Source: Arion vulgaris
Taxonomy: Eukaryota > Mollusca > Gastropoda > Stylommatophora > Arionidae
Length of the DNA: 64,000 nucleotides
Reading direction: 5' to 3'
Assembly: GCA_020796225.1 (NCBI GenBank)
Contig: CM036753.1
Span: 5,389,001 to 5,453,000 of the forward strand
The notes below the pieces were generated by a model. The model did not search any database and was not told the DNA's origin. It saw only the letters and a list, made by a program, of their open reading frames with translations. Position numbers and translations under genes: made by a program. Shown one piece after another: positions 1 to 12,260 of the stretch (within the stretch, counting starts at the first letter, position 1; every line of letters begins with the position of its first letter).

Positions 1-216
1 TGCCCTTTATGTGCAATCGTGAACTTGGATACAATATGCAACAGTTAGTCCTCCCTTCGGTCACCATTAGACCCCAGGGTGTCTTAACTTCACCACAAAT
101 TGTATGATGGTAGACGCATTTGGATATGGAAATGTATACGTTGCTATTTCTCAGTCTGTAATCAAAATATGATTTGTATCATCCCGAATCTGACGATTCC
201 ATGAGGTTGATAATTG

Positions 217-1340
217 TTACTGGCTGGACAAATTGTAATCCATCTCGGTGCCAGTACTCGTCTTCCTCTCGAGCACATGTTCAACACACTTCTTCCAGAA
301 CTGTATGTCTATCATTGAAAAGGACTCACGTGTCAGAACTTCAACATCACACATTTTAACCATCCTGTTCTGTTCGGCAACTTGCCCTTTTACTTTAGCC
401 CAGACAAGCTCTATCGGATTGAGCATGATATGGAGGTAGTCGCAAAGACGTGTGCCGTATTCCGCAATGATTTTGTCAATATGAAACACCTTTGTCTTAT
501 TTGTCATCCTCACCAGGTGCAACAACTCGGGTTTCAAATATGTATCATTAAAACTGACATTTTCCTTAAAGCCAAGTCCTAATTTGATCTTTTGTATTTG
601 ATGCAGTTGGTACTTTGTCTTCCGCTGATACTGCGTTGTGATAGGATGCATTATCCATTACCAAGCATGATGGTCTGTTTAGAATTGGAAGTAGATCTTT
701 CTCCATCCAGTGCCTGAAAATATGTCCATTCATTTCGTGTGGTAGTCCCTACCGTCGGTACTTTTTGATTGGAAAATAAGTCCAGCGTCATGGACAAGAC
801 CTTCTTCACTGCTTCCTGCATGTGTTAGTATAATACGCTGGCCTTTGCTGCTTGGTATTTTTCTTTCTGTTCACCGTCTACTGATTGCCATTCTTTAGCA
901 TTGGTGTGGTGAGCATTGACCCAGGATTCGTCCAAATATACAATATCATAGCCTTGCCTCCGCCGCTCACGGATCTGCCTCAGGTATTTACTTCGGGCAG
1001 CAATTAAATGTGGCTTTTCACAAATAATATTCCTGCCGCCTATAGTTTTTCTGAAGGTGAACGCGGCTCTACAATTTTTCATAGAGTACTTTTAGAAATG
1101 TCTATGCTGCAATCTGATTGCAGTTTTAATTTCAGTTTCCTGAGAGTAACAAGTTGATTTGTCGCAAACATTTTCAAGAGCTCCGTCTTATGACATCTAT
1201 GTCAAAGTCGTCAATTGTTCTTTTCCGTCCTTGCTTGACATTAGTGCACTTTGTGTCCTGTTTAATCCATCGGGAAAAGGATTCTCTATTCAGACCAAGC
1301 GCCAGTTGCGTTCGTTTCTCAGGTTATGAATATCGCAATA
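217..1340 (-). pseudogene. Decayed IS630/Tc1-mariner-type DDE transposase
   Basis: A cut-and-paste transposase relic read on the minus strand in several frames. The N-terminal part (about 1340-1090) gives a helix-turn-helix-like stretch with RTIDDFDIDVIRR and CSIDISKSTL. The first catalytic Asp lies in IVYLDESWVN (about 950-920). The second lies in CLVMDNASYHN (about 680-650), readable between the two longest frames. The third acidic position is the Glu of LNPIELVWAKVK (about 420-385). This order and these motifs fit the DDE_3 / IS630-Tc1-mariner superfamily. Stops and frameshifts separate the pieces, for example after the second Asp and near 1085, so it cannot make an active enzyme. Terminal inverted repeats were not found. 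Confidence 0.8.
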
Positions 1341-2039
1341 TAGATGACCTCTCTTAGATTCCCTACGGAAGTGTTGGTATAGTAAAACTGTAACCTTCTG
1401 CATTGTTATAAATGTGCACTTCAGACTCATTATGAATGTGATATCAATGTCAGTTTTGATAAGCCAACAAATATGATACAATAGCTTCATACAAATAGCG
1501 AGATACGCCTATAACTATACAACGGTATCCCAATTATAACGTCATATGCTTTCCGCTTTCAAAGTCGACTGGGTTAGGTGCACGGGATTTCGTGAAATTG
1601 TTGTATACTCACGATATTTATATGTTACCATAATGTATTTTTAGAACAACGAGTCTGTGTACCGTAGATCTGTTACTATTGTGTACAATCCGGTGAGGTT
1701 GATTTTAATATAACCTGAAGAAGAAATATTTCAAACTACATCAAATTTTCTTGGAAAAAATATTTCTCTAGCGTCATGGATATTCTAAGGCTGCTTGCAA
1801 AAATCACTGAGATCCAACAGGTAGTTTTCGAGAAAATCAATTTCAAACGTGCTCACGAATTAATGGACAGACTATAGTAACTATATGCCTTGGACATTCC
1901 GTACACTAGACCAGTTTGGACCAACAATTTTCATTGTGCACACAGCCCGTGCTTGAACTACAGGGAACTCTGATGCTTGATTTGAGAATCTAAATTACAA
2001 GTACCTCTTGTTAGTCATACTAAGTTTCGACTGAGTGAC
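1341..2039. other. Unassigned AT-rich stretch
   Basis: No exon with both splice sites and a recognisable protein, and no clear repeat unit, was seen here. Short open frames are below what chance allows. Confidence 0.4.
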
Positions 2040-2162
2040 AAGGGACAATGGGAATAGGAAAGGCAAGTATTCACGCTCAGATCAGTCAGATTTTCATATT
2101 AAGCACAATGACTACGTCTAAATTCATAGCGGAAATATGGGTGGAAAAAAGAAGAAGAAGAT
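2040..2162 (+). repeat. Retroposon 3' end with GAA tail
   Basis: About 110 bp ending in an AAGAAGAAG-rich tail. It shares the order 'TTCACGC...ATCAGTCAGA...GACTACGTCT...ATTCATAGCG' with segments at 11735-11860, 15245-15350 and 36215-36310. I read these four as 3' ends of one short retroposon family. Confidence 0.5.
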
Positions 2163-2182
2163 GAAGATTTATAGTTCAGGAA

Positions 2183-2297
2183 ATTGTTAGATCAATACAA
2201 CGATGTTAGATCAATTGTTAGATCAATACAACGATGTTAGATCAATTGTTAGATCAATACAACGATGTTAGATCAATTGTTAGATCAATACAACGAT
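2183..2297 (+). repeat. 31-bp tandem repeat, about 4 copies
   Basis: Nearly perfect copies of a 31-bp unit built around GTTAGATCAATACAACGATG. The last copy runs into TATATAAGG. Confidence 0.9.
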
Positions 2298-2514
2298 GTA
2301 TATAAGGTTATGATTGTACAGTACGTTAGTAGTCACGTGAAGTAACTATTATCGAAATGGAATCCGATATACACAAATACTCAGAGCAATGGTTCTCAGC
2401 TTAGGGGCATGTCACTCTCTCGTATGTTTTATAAAGCAATGTTCACACAATACCAGACTGTTATTAATCATATTTAGGTTGAAAAGTAAAGATCCAGTTC
2501 TCAAATAATGTGAT

Positions 2515-2650
2515 GTATATGGGGAACATGGTATTATACCCTTTTTATTCCTTGACGAATGACACACGATGAAGGATGTGGTAGACCTCACGTTGATCAC
2601 CTTTGCTTCCCAATTTTTTTCTCTTGTATCCATTTGAGAATGTGCCAAAT
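2515..2650 (-). repeat. SINE family C fragment
   Basis: The segment carries 'ACACACGATGAAGGATGTGGT...TTTGCTTCCCA...TATCCATTTGAG', matching the bodies of the family C copies at 10600, 24440 and 47265. The tRNA-like head is missing. Confidence 0.5.
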
Positions 2651-3502
2651 AAGATCAGTGTGTTTAAAAAAAGTTCTCTACAACTTTGTATTGTTTAGTT
2701 CTTGAGTTCAATGCAGTAAGCAGAGTACTGGGTTGACTTCTATATCACATACTACTAAAAGACAGCATACATGAACAAGGAAAGAGGTAGAGAAGGTAGT
2801 ATATGCCACATCAGACAGAAGACGTTGATTAGATTATTACATTTTCCAAATTAGACATGCCAGATTGACGACACTTTGTACTAATAAATTGATAACAAAT
2901 CTGTATTCTGATATTATATAATTTGTCGTGAACAATATTCATGAACAGATTTATTTGGGAATATTTTCTTGTTCTCTAGTTTTATGTCCGTGATCTCCTT
3001 CTATAACACTGCATTTTCCAGAAAATATAAAAATACAATAAATACAAAATCTCAATAACTACTATAACCTTCTCTTCAAACAATACTGGGTTTTCTTATA
3101 TCTAATTTTTTGAATGTTACATCAATGGAAAAATAAACTGGATTAAAAACAAAGCCATCTCATACTTTTACCAGCTCAGCAACATCTTCTTCAAGTATTC
3201 AGTAATGTACCCCATTCTGTCATTGTCACTGATTGGGTGGACAGGTCATCAACCAATTCTCTGCAAGCAATCGTATCCTATGCAATTTACTTTTTTTCTC
3301 CCCAGTTGTTCCATGGCCTTACAATATCTGTATCTATATCTCTTATCAATGTGCTCTTTTTGTCTGCATAATCTTCTTGTTCAGTAGGGGAGGGATGCTT
3401 CCAGGATAACGAGTGTCTGAAATTATTGGTTAAGTGCTCTCGAAGTATGTGATACCTACCATCCATCATGACTTCTTTAGATCCTTTCCTTCTTTACACC
3501 TT
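2651..3502. other. Unassigned AT-rich stretch
   Basis: No supportable gene or repeat family was recognised between the SINE fragment and the 38-bp satellite. Confidence 0.4.
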
Positions 3503-6500
3503 AGTGATAGTAAGAAAGGGAACATGAGTGCGATAAGTAAATTGATAGTAAGAAAGGTAACATGAGTGCGATAAGTTAATTGATAGTAAGAAAGGGAACA
3601 TGAGTGCGATAAGTAAATTGATAGTAAGAAAGGGAACATGAGTACGATAAGTAAATTGAAAGTGAGAAAGGGAACATGAGTGCGATAAGTTAATTGATAG
3701 TAAGAAAGGGAACATGAGTACGATAAGTTAATTGATAGTAAGAAAGGGAACATGAGTGCGATAAGTTAATTGATAGTGAGAAAGGGAACATGAGTGCGAT
3801 AAGTTAATTGATAGTAAGAAAGGGAACATGAGTGCGATAAGTTAATTGATAGTAAGAAAGGGAACATGAGTGCGATAAGTTAATTGATAGTGAGAAAGGG
3901 AACATGAGTGCGATAAGTTAATTGATAGTGAGAAAGGGAACATGAGTGCGATAAGTTAATTGATAGTAAGAAAGGGAACATGAGTGCGATAAGTTAATTG
4001 ATAGTAAGAAAGGGAACATGAGTTCGATAAGTTAATTGATAGTGAGAAAGGGAACATGAGTGCGATAAGTTGATTGATAGTGAGAAAGGGAACATGAGTG
4101 CGATAAGTTAATTGATAGTAAGAAAGGGAACATGAGTACGATAAGTAAATTGAAAGTGAGAAAGGGAACATGAGTGCGATAAGTTAATTGATAGTGAGAA
4201 AGGGAACATGAGTGCGATAAGTTAATTGATAGTGAGAAAGGGAACATGAGTGCGATAAGTTAATTGATAGTGAGAAAGGGAACATGAGTGCGATAAGTTA
4301 ATTGATAGTAAGAAAGGGAACATGAGTGCGATAAGTTAATTGATAGTAAGAAAGGGAACATGAGTGCGATAAGTTAATTGATAGTGAGAAAGGGAACATG
4401 AGTGCGATAAGTTAATTGATAGTGAGAAAGGGAACATGAGTGCAATAAGTTAATTGATAGTAAGAAAGGGAACATGAGTGCGATAAGTTAATTGATAGTA
4501 AGAAAGGGAACATGAGTGCGATAAGTTAATTGATAGTGAGAAAGGGAACATGAGTGCGATAAGTTAATTGATAGTGAGAAAGGGAACATGAGTGCGATAA
4601 GTTAATTGATAGTGAGAAAGGGAACATGAGTGCGATAAGTTAATTGATAGTGAGAAAGGGAACATGAGTGCGATAAGTTAATTGATAGTGAGAAAGGAAC
4701 ATGAGTCGATAAGTTAATTGATAGTAAGAAAGGGAACATGAGTTCGATAAGTTAATTGATAGTGAGAAAGGGAACATGAGTACGATAAGTTAATTGATAG
4801 TGAGAAAGGGAACATGAGTGCGATAAGTTAATTGATAGTAAGAAAGGGAACATGAGTGCGATAAGTTAATTGATAGTAAGAAAGGGAACATGAGTGCGAT
4901 AAGTTAATTGATAGTAAGAAAGGGAACATGAGTGCGATAAGTACATTGAAAGTAAGAAAGGGAACATGAGTACGATAAGTAAATTGATAGTAAGAAAGGG
5001 AACATGAGTACGATAAGTTAATTGATAGTAAGAAAGGGAACATGAGTGCGATAAGTTAATTGATAGTAAGAAAGGGAACATGAGTACGATAAGTTAATTG
5101 ATAGTAAGAAAGGGAACATGAGTACGATAAGTTAATTGATAGTAAGAAAGGGAACATGAGTGCGATAAGTTAATTGATAGTAAGAAAGGGAACATGAGTA
5201 CGATAAGTTAATTGATAGTAAGAAAGGGAACATGAGTACGATAAGTTAATTGAAAGTAAGAAAGGTAACATGAGTACGATAAGTTAATTGATAGTAAGAA
5301 AGGTAACATGAGTACGATAAGTTAAGTGATAGTAAGAAAGGGAACATGAGTACGATAAGTTAATTGATAGTAAGAAAGGGAACATGAGTACGATAAGTTA
5401 ATTGATAGTGAGAAAGGGAACATGAGTACGATAAGTTAATTGATAGTAAGAAAGGGAACATGAGTGCGATAAGTTAATTGATAGTGAGAAAGGGAACATG
5501 AGTGCGATAAGTTAATTGATAGTAAGAAAGGGAACATGAGTACGATAAGTTAATTGATAGTGAGAAAGGGAACATGAGTACGATAAGTTAATTGATAGTG
5601 AGAAAGGGAACATGAGTGCGATAAGTTAATTGATAGTAAGAAAGGGAACATGAGTACGATAAGTTAATTGATAGTAAGAAAGGGAACATGAGTGCGATAA
5701 GTTAATTGATAGTAAGAAAGGAAACATGAGTACGATAAGTTAATTGATAGTAAGAAAGGGAACATGAGTGCAATAAGTTAATTGATAGTAAGAAAGGGAA
5801 CATGAGTGCGATAAGTTAATTGAAAGTAAGAAAGGGAACATGAGTGCGATAAGTTAATTGATAGTGAGAAAGGGAACATGAGTGCGATAAGTTAATTGAT
5901 AGTAAGAAAGGGAACATGAGTGCGATAAGTTAATTGATAGTAAGAAAGGGAACATGAGTGCGATAAGTTAATTGATAGTGAGAAAGGGAACATGAGTGCG
6001 ATAAGTTAATTGAAAGTAAGAAAGGGAACATGAGTGCGATAAGTTAATTGAAAGTAAGAAAGGGAACATGAGTGCGATAAGTTAATTGATAGTGAGAAAG
6101 GGAACATGAGTGCGATAAGTTAATTGATAGTAAGAAAGGGAACATGAGTGCGATAAGTTAATTGATAGTAAGAAAGGGAACATGAGTGCGATAAGTTAAT
6201 TGATAGTAAGAAAGGGAACATGAGTACGATAAGTTAATTGATAGTGAGAAAGGGAACATGAGTACGATAAGTTAATTGATAGTAAGAAAGGGAACATGAG
6301 TGCGATAAGTTAATTGATAGTAAGAAAGGGAACATGAGTGCAATAAGTTAATTGATAGTAAGAAAGGGAACATGAGTGCGATAAGTAAATTGATAGTAAG
6401 AAAGGGAACATGAGTACGATAAGTTAATTGATAGTAAGAAAGGGAACATGAGTGCGATAAGTTAATTGATAGTGAGAAAGGGAACATGAGTGCGATAAGT

Positions 6501-8394
6501 TAATTGAAAGTAAGAAAGGGAACATGAGTACGATAAGTTAATTGATAGTGAGAAAGGGAACATGAGTACGATAAGTAAATTGAAAGTAAGAAAGGTAACA
6601 TGAGTGCGATAAGTTAATTGATAGTGAGAAAGGGAACATGAGTACGATAAGTTAATTGAAAGTAAGAAAGGGAACATGAGTGCGATAAGTTAATTGATAG
6701 TGAGAAAGGGAACATGAGTACGATAAGTAAATTGAAAGTAAGAAAGGTAACATGAGTGCGATAAGTTAATTGATAGTAAGAAAGGGAACATGAGTACGAT
6801 AAGTTAATTGAAAGTAAGAAAGGGAACATGAGTGCGATAAGTTAATTGATAGTTAGAAAGGGAACATGAGTACGATAAGTTAATTGATAGTAAGAAAGGG
6901 AACATGAGTGCGATAAGTTAATTGATAGTAAGAAAGGGAACATGAGTACGATAAGTTAATTGATAGTAAGAAAGGGAACATGAGTACGATAAGTAAATTG
7001 AAAGTAAGAAAGGGAACATGAGTACGATAAGTTAATTGATAGTAAGAAAGGGAACATGAGTGCGATAAGTTAATTGATAGTAAGAAAGGGAACATGAGTG
7101 CGATAAGTTAATTGATAGTAAGAAAGGGAACATGAGTGCGATAAGTTAATTGATAGTAAGAAAGGGAACATGAGTGCGATAAGTTAATTGAAAGTAAGAA
7201 AGGGAACATGAGTGCGATAAGTTAATTGAAAGTAAGAAAGGGAACATGAGTGCGATAAGTTAATTGATAGTGAGAAAGGGAACATGAGTGCGATAAGTTA
7301 ATTGATAGTAAGAAAGGGAACATGAGTACGATAAGTTAATTGATAGTGAGAAAGGGAACATGAGTACGATAAGTAAATTGAAAGTAAGAAAGGTAACATG
7401 AGTACGATAAGTTAATTGAAAGTAAGAAAGGGAACATGAGTGCGATAAGTTAATTGATAGTGAGAAAGGGAACATGAGTACGATAAGTAAATTGATAGTA
7501 AGAAAGGGAACATGAGTGCGATAAGTTAATTGATAGTGAGAAAGGGAACATGAGTACGATAAGTTAATTGAAAGTAAGAAAGGGAACATGAGTACGATAA
7601 GTTAATTGATAGTAAGAAAGGGAACATGAGTGCGATAAGTTAATTGATAGTAAGAAAGGGAACATGAGTACGATAAGTTAATTGATAGATGAAAGGGAAC
7701 ATGAGTACGATAAGTTAATTGATAGTGAGAAAGGGAACATGAGTACGATAAGTTAATTGATAGTAAGAAAGGGAACATGAGTACGATAAGTTAATTGATA
7801 GTAAGAAAGGGAACATGAGTACGATAAGTTAATTGATAGTAAGAAAGGGAACATGAGTGCGATAAGTTAATTGATAGTGAGAAAGGGAACATGAGTGCGA
7901 TAAGTTAATTGATAGTGAGAAAGGGAACATGAGTGCGATAAGTTAATTGATAGTGAGAAAGGGAACATGAGTACGATAAGTTAATTGATAGTAAGAAAGG
8001 GAACATGAGTACGATAAGTTAATTGATAGTAAGAAAGGGAACATGAGTGCGATAAGTTAATTGATAGTAAGAAAGGGAACATGAGTACGATAAGTTAATT
8101 GATAGTAAGAAAGGGAACATGAGTACGATAAGTTAATTGATAGTGAGAAAGGGAACATGAGTACGATAAGTTAATTGATAGTAAGAAAGGGAACATGAGT
8201 ACGATAAGTTAATTGATAGTAAGAAAGGGAACATGAGTACGATAAGTTAATTGATAGTAAGAAAGGGAACATGAGTACGATAAGTTAATTGATAGTAAGA
8301 AAGGGAACATGAGTACGATAAGTTAATTGATAGTAAGAAAGGGAACATGAGTACGATAAGTTAATTGATAGTGAGAAAGGGAACATGAGTACGA
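3503..8394 (+). repeat. 38-bp satellite, about 128 copies
   Basis: An uninterrupted 4.9-kb array of a 38-bp unit containing AAGAAAGGGAACATGAGT then (A/G)CGATAAGTTAATTGATAGT(A/G). Nearly all copies keep the length; short ones occur near 4690 and 7685. Three positions vary repeatedly (gTGCG or gTACG, GTAAG or GTGAG, TTGATAG or TTGAAAG). Because 38 is not a multiple of 3, the long frames here cycle through all phases with a 38-residue period and are not genes. The edges are abrupt on both sides. Confidence 0.98.
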
Positions 8395-8960
8395 AAAATT
8401 TAAAAAAGACGGATATAGCAATACCGAACGTTCTGGAAGTAACATACACGTTAAGAAAGTTACGATTAAGGTCAATGACATATAGATCTGGTTCGAGATG
8501 TCGATAATAAATAAAAAATATGGACACATTGTGTTGTGGCAAAAGTAGGACGGGACAATTGTTATCTGCATCAATTATTTAAATACTCCCTAGAGATAGG
8601 AAATTGAAATGTGTATTTTAACAATATTTTTCAGCCATCATGTGCAGTTCTCCAATTTTTTTAAATCTATTAAATATTATAGTTCTTGTATGTTTGTAGG
8701 TTTGTTATGTAGCGGATTAAAGCTTCTTTAAGCCGAGACTCGCCCTTTCAAACTAAGGACGAACCTTGTTTTGGTTATATAAGAGCGTGTAGGCCAAATA
8801 TAAATCAAATGCTGCTCCTGATGAAGTAGGCGATCATGTCTCTTCACAACTCTCTCTCTCTCTCCTTCGTGCAGGTAATCAATTTTGACGTCGATCTTTT
8901 GTCGAACTAAGATGTCAGACCATCCAACATCCCCCTCCGTCTGCCACGATCTCTTCTTCC
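8395..8960. other. Unassigned flank of the satellite
   Basis: AT-rich sequence with a short TC run at about 8850-8865. No exon or known repeat was recognised. Confidence 0.4.
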
Positions 8961-8994
8961 CTGAATTTTACCTGTTGTAAAAGAGTGTACACTC

Positions 8995-9500
8995 GTACTC
9001 TCTGGGACTCCATTTACTGGAGCCGTTGTTGTATCTGACTCTCAGTCGATGTTTCACAAGATCCAAAAGGGCAGGTTTTGGTATGAGTGGATGTCGTCTA
9101 TAGAAGTTTCTAACCTCCAGAGACTTACGTGGTCTACTGTCCTGGGCATATGGATGTTTGCGGTAATGAGCGAGCAGACAGGCTTGCATCGATTGTTGGG
9201 GAGCTCAAGATGGATAAGGGGGATGTTCTTCGATCTCTTCGCGACTGCTTGTTGGATGAAGACACTAAAATAGATGTTGAATAGATACAGCGATTTAAGC
9301 AGTTTTAAGTTACCGTTGTGCAAGTAGAACAAGTAGATGTCTGAGGGAAGTAGAACTAGATGTCTGAGGGAAGTAGTGAGGAGTGTGTTTAATCAGCGAG
9401 ACACGGAAACATCAATGTGCATACTCTTCTATATATGTTGGGGGAGACTGAGCACCTATGGATCTGCCGGCAGTGCAATTACGTCAGTTTAGTAAACAAT
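8995..9500 (+). pseudogene. I-type LINE 3' end with RNase H remnant
   Basis: Translation gives VVVSDSQSMFHKIQKGRFW (second RNase H Asp) and then, after a frameshift near 9135, PGHMDVCGNERADRLAS (the His...Asp end of RNase H). C-terminal segments follow, with RSVFNQRDT near 9375. The arrangement RT - RNase H - short C-terminus is that of I-clade-like non-LTR retrotransposons. Only the 3' end remains. Related copies lie at 18540, 49260-51060, 52415-53650, 53800 and 60430. Confidence 0.75.
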
Positions 9501-9717
9501 AACTCTCATTGAGATAAAAGACAACAACACCAACAACAAATGTATTGAATTGAACACGTAGTTGTTTGCAGAAACGAAAGAACAATCAATATTTAACCAG
9601 AGAGTCCAAATTGAAGATATTATATGCCGGAACACCACTGCTGCTTAACGATAGCATTTGAAATGAGGATGTAACATTGACTCATAAACAGGGGTTTCAA
9701 GAAAGTTAGATTTTAAA

Positions 9718-9835
9718 TGGCTCGTTGGTTGTGTTCGTTAGAACGCCCTTATTGCTGGACTAGGCAATAAGTGCAGTAAGAAATAAGGGTAAATGGTTCG
9801 AATCCTGTGTTTGGTGATTTGTTTTTTTCAGAGGC
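9718..9835 (+). repeat. SINE family H (tRNA-derived head)
   Basis: A polymerase III B-box-like GGTTCGAATCCTGTG at 9797-9811 follows an A-box-like GGCTCGTTGGTTGTG. Copies at 32788-32900 and 58468-58575 share 'GCCGTAAGAAATAAGGG...GGTT(C)GAATCCTGTGTTTGGTAAT'. Confidence 0.65.
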
Positions 9836-10029
9836 TCCTAATACTTGTACACTGTCTATTTCAAGAAACCCTCATGTACATGTGTACAAACTAGCATTGC
9901 TGCTTATGTAATATCTACCTAATGTGTACAGTGTACCGGCGTCAACAATCTAGTAGAATATCACCAGCTTGAGTTCAAGAAACACATTCCACACAAAAGT
10001 AACAAGTAAAGAAACCATATTTATAGCTC

Positions 10030-10575
10030 CAGGTGTCCGCGTGCCCAGCGTGTTCGTAGCCGTTGACTAGGTGACTAGTCCTCTGTAAGTGCGGGTTCAA
10101 CTCCGCGGACTGGCAGAAAGCTACAGGTTCCAGATTTACGGTGTTCGTGCCACGAACCGAAGGGTTACGATGTCCATGACACCGAGCCGAAGGTTACGAT
10201 GTCCATGACACCGAACCGAAGGGTTACGATGTCCATGACACCGAGCCGAAAGGTTACGATGTCCATGACACCGAGCCGAAGGGTTACGATGTCCATGACA
10301 CGGAGCCGAAGGGTTCGATGTCCATAACACCGAGCCGAAGGTTACGATGTCCATGACACCGAGCCGAAGGGTTACGATGTCCATGACACGGAGCCGAAGG
10401 GTTACGATGTCCATAACACCGAGCCGAAGGGTTACGATGTCCATGACACCGAGCCGAAGGGTTACGATGTCCATGACACGGAGCGAAGGGTTACGATGTC
10501 CATGACACCGAGCCGAAGGGTTACGATGTCCATGACACCGAGCCGAAGAGCTTTCAGCTCAAGTGCTTCTGGATC
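10030..10575 (+). repeat. SINE family G expanded by a 30-bp internal array
   Basis: The head 'GTGTTCGTAGC..GTTGAC...GTGCGGGTTCAACTCCGCGGACTGGCA' resembles a tRNA with a B box and matches the copy at 39268-39460. Between about 10150 and 10548 the body contains about 13 copies of a 30-bp unit (CCGAGCCGAAGGGTTACGAT plus GTCCATGACA). The other copy has only one to two units. The end 'GAGCTTTCAGCTCAAGTGCTTCTGGAT' is shared. Confidence 0.8.
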
Positions 10576-10599
10576 CGGAAAAAAAAAAATAGCTCGAGG

Positions 10600-10855
10600 T
10601 ATATTGGGTAATATGGTGTTTGGTCCGTATTGTTTTTATTGACGGCGGCACACGATGGGTGATGTGCTGAACATCACGCCGGCCACTTTTACTTTCCAGT
10701 GCTTTTCCTGGTATCTAATTGAGGCTGGGTTGATCTGAGAGCCGTTACAGTCGGAAATATATTCCACATCCATTGTAGAATTGAACCCGTACCACTAGCA
10801 TAAGAAGTGAGTTGACTAATAACTACGCTACTCTGGCTCAACACAGTCTCCATAC
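10600..10855 (-). repeat. SINE family C
   Basis: Read on the minus strand, it starts with a tRNA-like head (AGCCAGAGTAGCGTAGTTA...GGTACGGGTTCAATTCTAC) and continues through a body with CACCCATCGTGTGCC. Matching copies are at 24440-24622 and 47265-47470. Confidence 0.7.
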
Positions 10856-10919
10856 AAATACAAATGTCCCGTCTTTTTTTCTTTCTTTCTTTTCTCTAAT
10901 CTTGTTTTGCCTGACAGCG

Positions 10920-11340
10920 TCAGAATAAGAATATATTTCTAGAACCGGCTTCTGTGTGCGCTGCGTAACTAGTGTCTTCCGTCGCCTCTGTTATCTCTGA
11001 GGTCCACCTTTTGCGTGGACGGTATTTTGCTTTGTATCCACTATATCGGAGTAACATTGCTCTTTGAGGTGCATTGTCTGTTGGCAATCTGCTTATGAGG
11101 TCGAACCATTTAATTTGTTGTTTCTTGATGAAGTCTAGTACTGATGTTGTACCCACTTTTTTTCTTGATATCTTCAGCTCTAAACCGGTCTCTTCTTGTT
11201 ACACCCAGCATTCTGCGTAGACACTTCATCTCAGTCGTGACTAGTTTTCTTCTATCATTTGATGTCAGCGTCCAGGTTTGATACTGAAATATCCCGTAAC
11301 CTTTGTAGATTGAGATGGGGAACATATCTCTCACTTTACA
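10920..11340 (-). pseudogene. LINE reverse transcriptase C-terminal fragment
   Basis: Two minus-strand frames give the typical end of a non-LTR RT: QTWTLTSNDRRKL...EMKCLRRMLGVTRRDR, then QIKWFDLISRLPTD...RPRKRWTSEI. A frameshift separates them. The catalytic RT core is absent. Confidence 0.7.
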
Positions 11341-11359
11341 TTAGTAATCATTTATTAAT

Positions 11360-11500
11360 AAGGATTATCATCACAGTACTCCGGACAGGCACATAGGTGC
11401 CCCGATCTCCTACCTAATATCTCTACCGGCGTATAACGATTAATCACACCAGTTCTTTGTTGACTAATCAAATATCTTGGGACTCTAACAAAGTGTGCCC
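11360..11500 (-). repeat. I-type LINE 3' fragment
   Basis: Minus-strand reading gives GRRSGHLCACPEYCDD, parallel to [13 protein letters not shown] ends at 49270-49340 and 53860-53960. It is a short C-terminal remnant of the RNase H-bearing LINE. Confidence 0.5.
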
Positions 11501-11734
11501 CATCACATTTCCAATACTAGTATGCAGGAAGTAGGCTGACAATTTCTTTCCTGACGTGTGGAATGACTTCTGTATGAACTAAACTCGCAACTAATTATTT
11601 TCCATTAGAAAACACGAGCATTTTATGAGTTTCGCTAATCCGTCCTAATCTTCACAAGTCGATCAGTGTATATGATTATTATAATGAACATTACTATCTT
11701 TGAAGTGGGATAAAGTACGCCTATATGGGGCGGG

Positions 11735-11860
11735 GGACACCGATAATACGGAAAGCAAGCCTTCACGCAAAAATCAGATATAAGTGCCATACCAGGTACC
11801 CTGACTACGTCTGAATTCAAAGCGGGAGAAAGCAAGAAGAAAAAGAATGACTGATATCAA
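11735..11860 (+). repeat. Retroposon 3' end with GAA tail
   Basis: Same family as 2040-2162 ('GCCTTCACGCAAAAATCAG...CTGACTACGTCTGAATTC'), ending in an A/G-rich tail. Confidence 0.55.
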
Positions 11861-11889
11861 ATAGTAAGTATGTAAAGAAATTCGGAGGG

Positions 11890-12260
11890 GGAAGGAAGGG
11901 CTCTGTGGCTAAGTGTTTAAGCTTATCTCTGGCATGAGAGACGAGTGCCTAACCTCTAGGCCACAGAAACCCATAATCGTATGATCAAATAGTCAAGTAT
12001 GTCTAGAAAGTCGCGAGGTAACTGTGGCTAAGTGTTTAAGCTTATCTCTGGCATGAGAGACGAGTGCCTAACCTCTAGGCCACAGAAACCCATAATCGTA
12101 TTATCAAATAGTCAAGTATGTCTAGAAAGTCGAGGTAACTGTGGCTAGTTTAAGCTATCTCTGGCATGAGAGACGAGTGCCTAACCTCAGGCCACAGAAC
12201 CTAATCGTATTATCAAATAGTCAAGTATGTCTAGAAAGTCGCGAGGTAACTGTGGCTATG
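11890..12260 (-). repeat. About 116-bp tandem repeat made of tRNA-like heads
   Basis: Three to four copies of a unit containing, on the minus strand, GTGGCCTAGAGGTTAGGCAC then TCGTCTCTCATGCCAGAGAT, which resembles the head of a tRNA-derived SINE. The third copy has small deletions. The array runs directly into a family B SINE at 12245. Confidence 0.8.

Noticed and set aside
3466..8574. Many open frames of 71-109 residues (MFPFLLSINLSYSCSLS...) on the minus strand
   Set aside because: They are translations of the 38-bp satellite in cycling phases. No start context, exon border or family match.
9797..9811. Possible tRNA gene from the B-box-like GGTTCGAATCC
   Set aside because: No acceptor stem or cloverleaf closes around it, and the same sequence recurs as a SINE head elsewhere in the window.
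10136..10474. 112-residue frame with MDIVTLRLGV repeats
   Set aside because: By-product of the 30-bp array inside a SINE.
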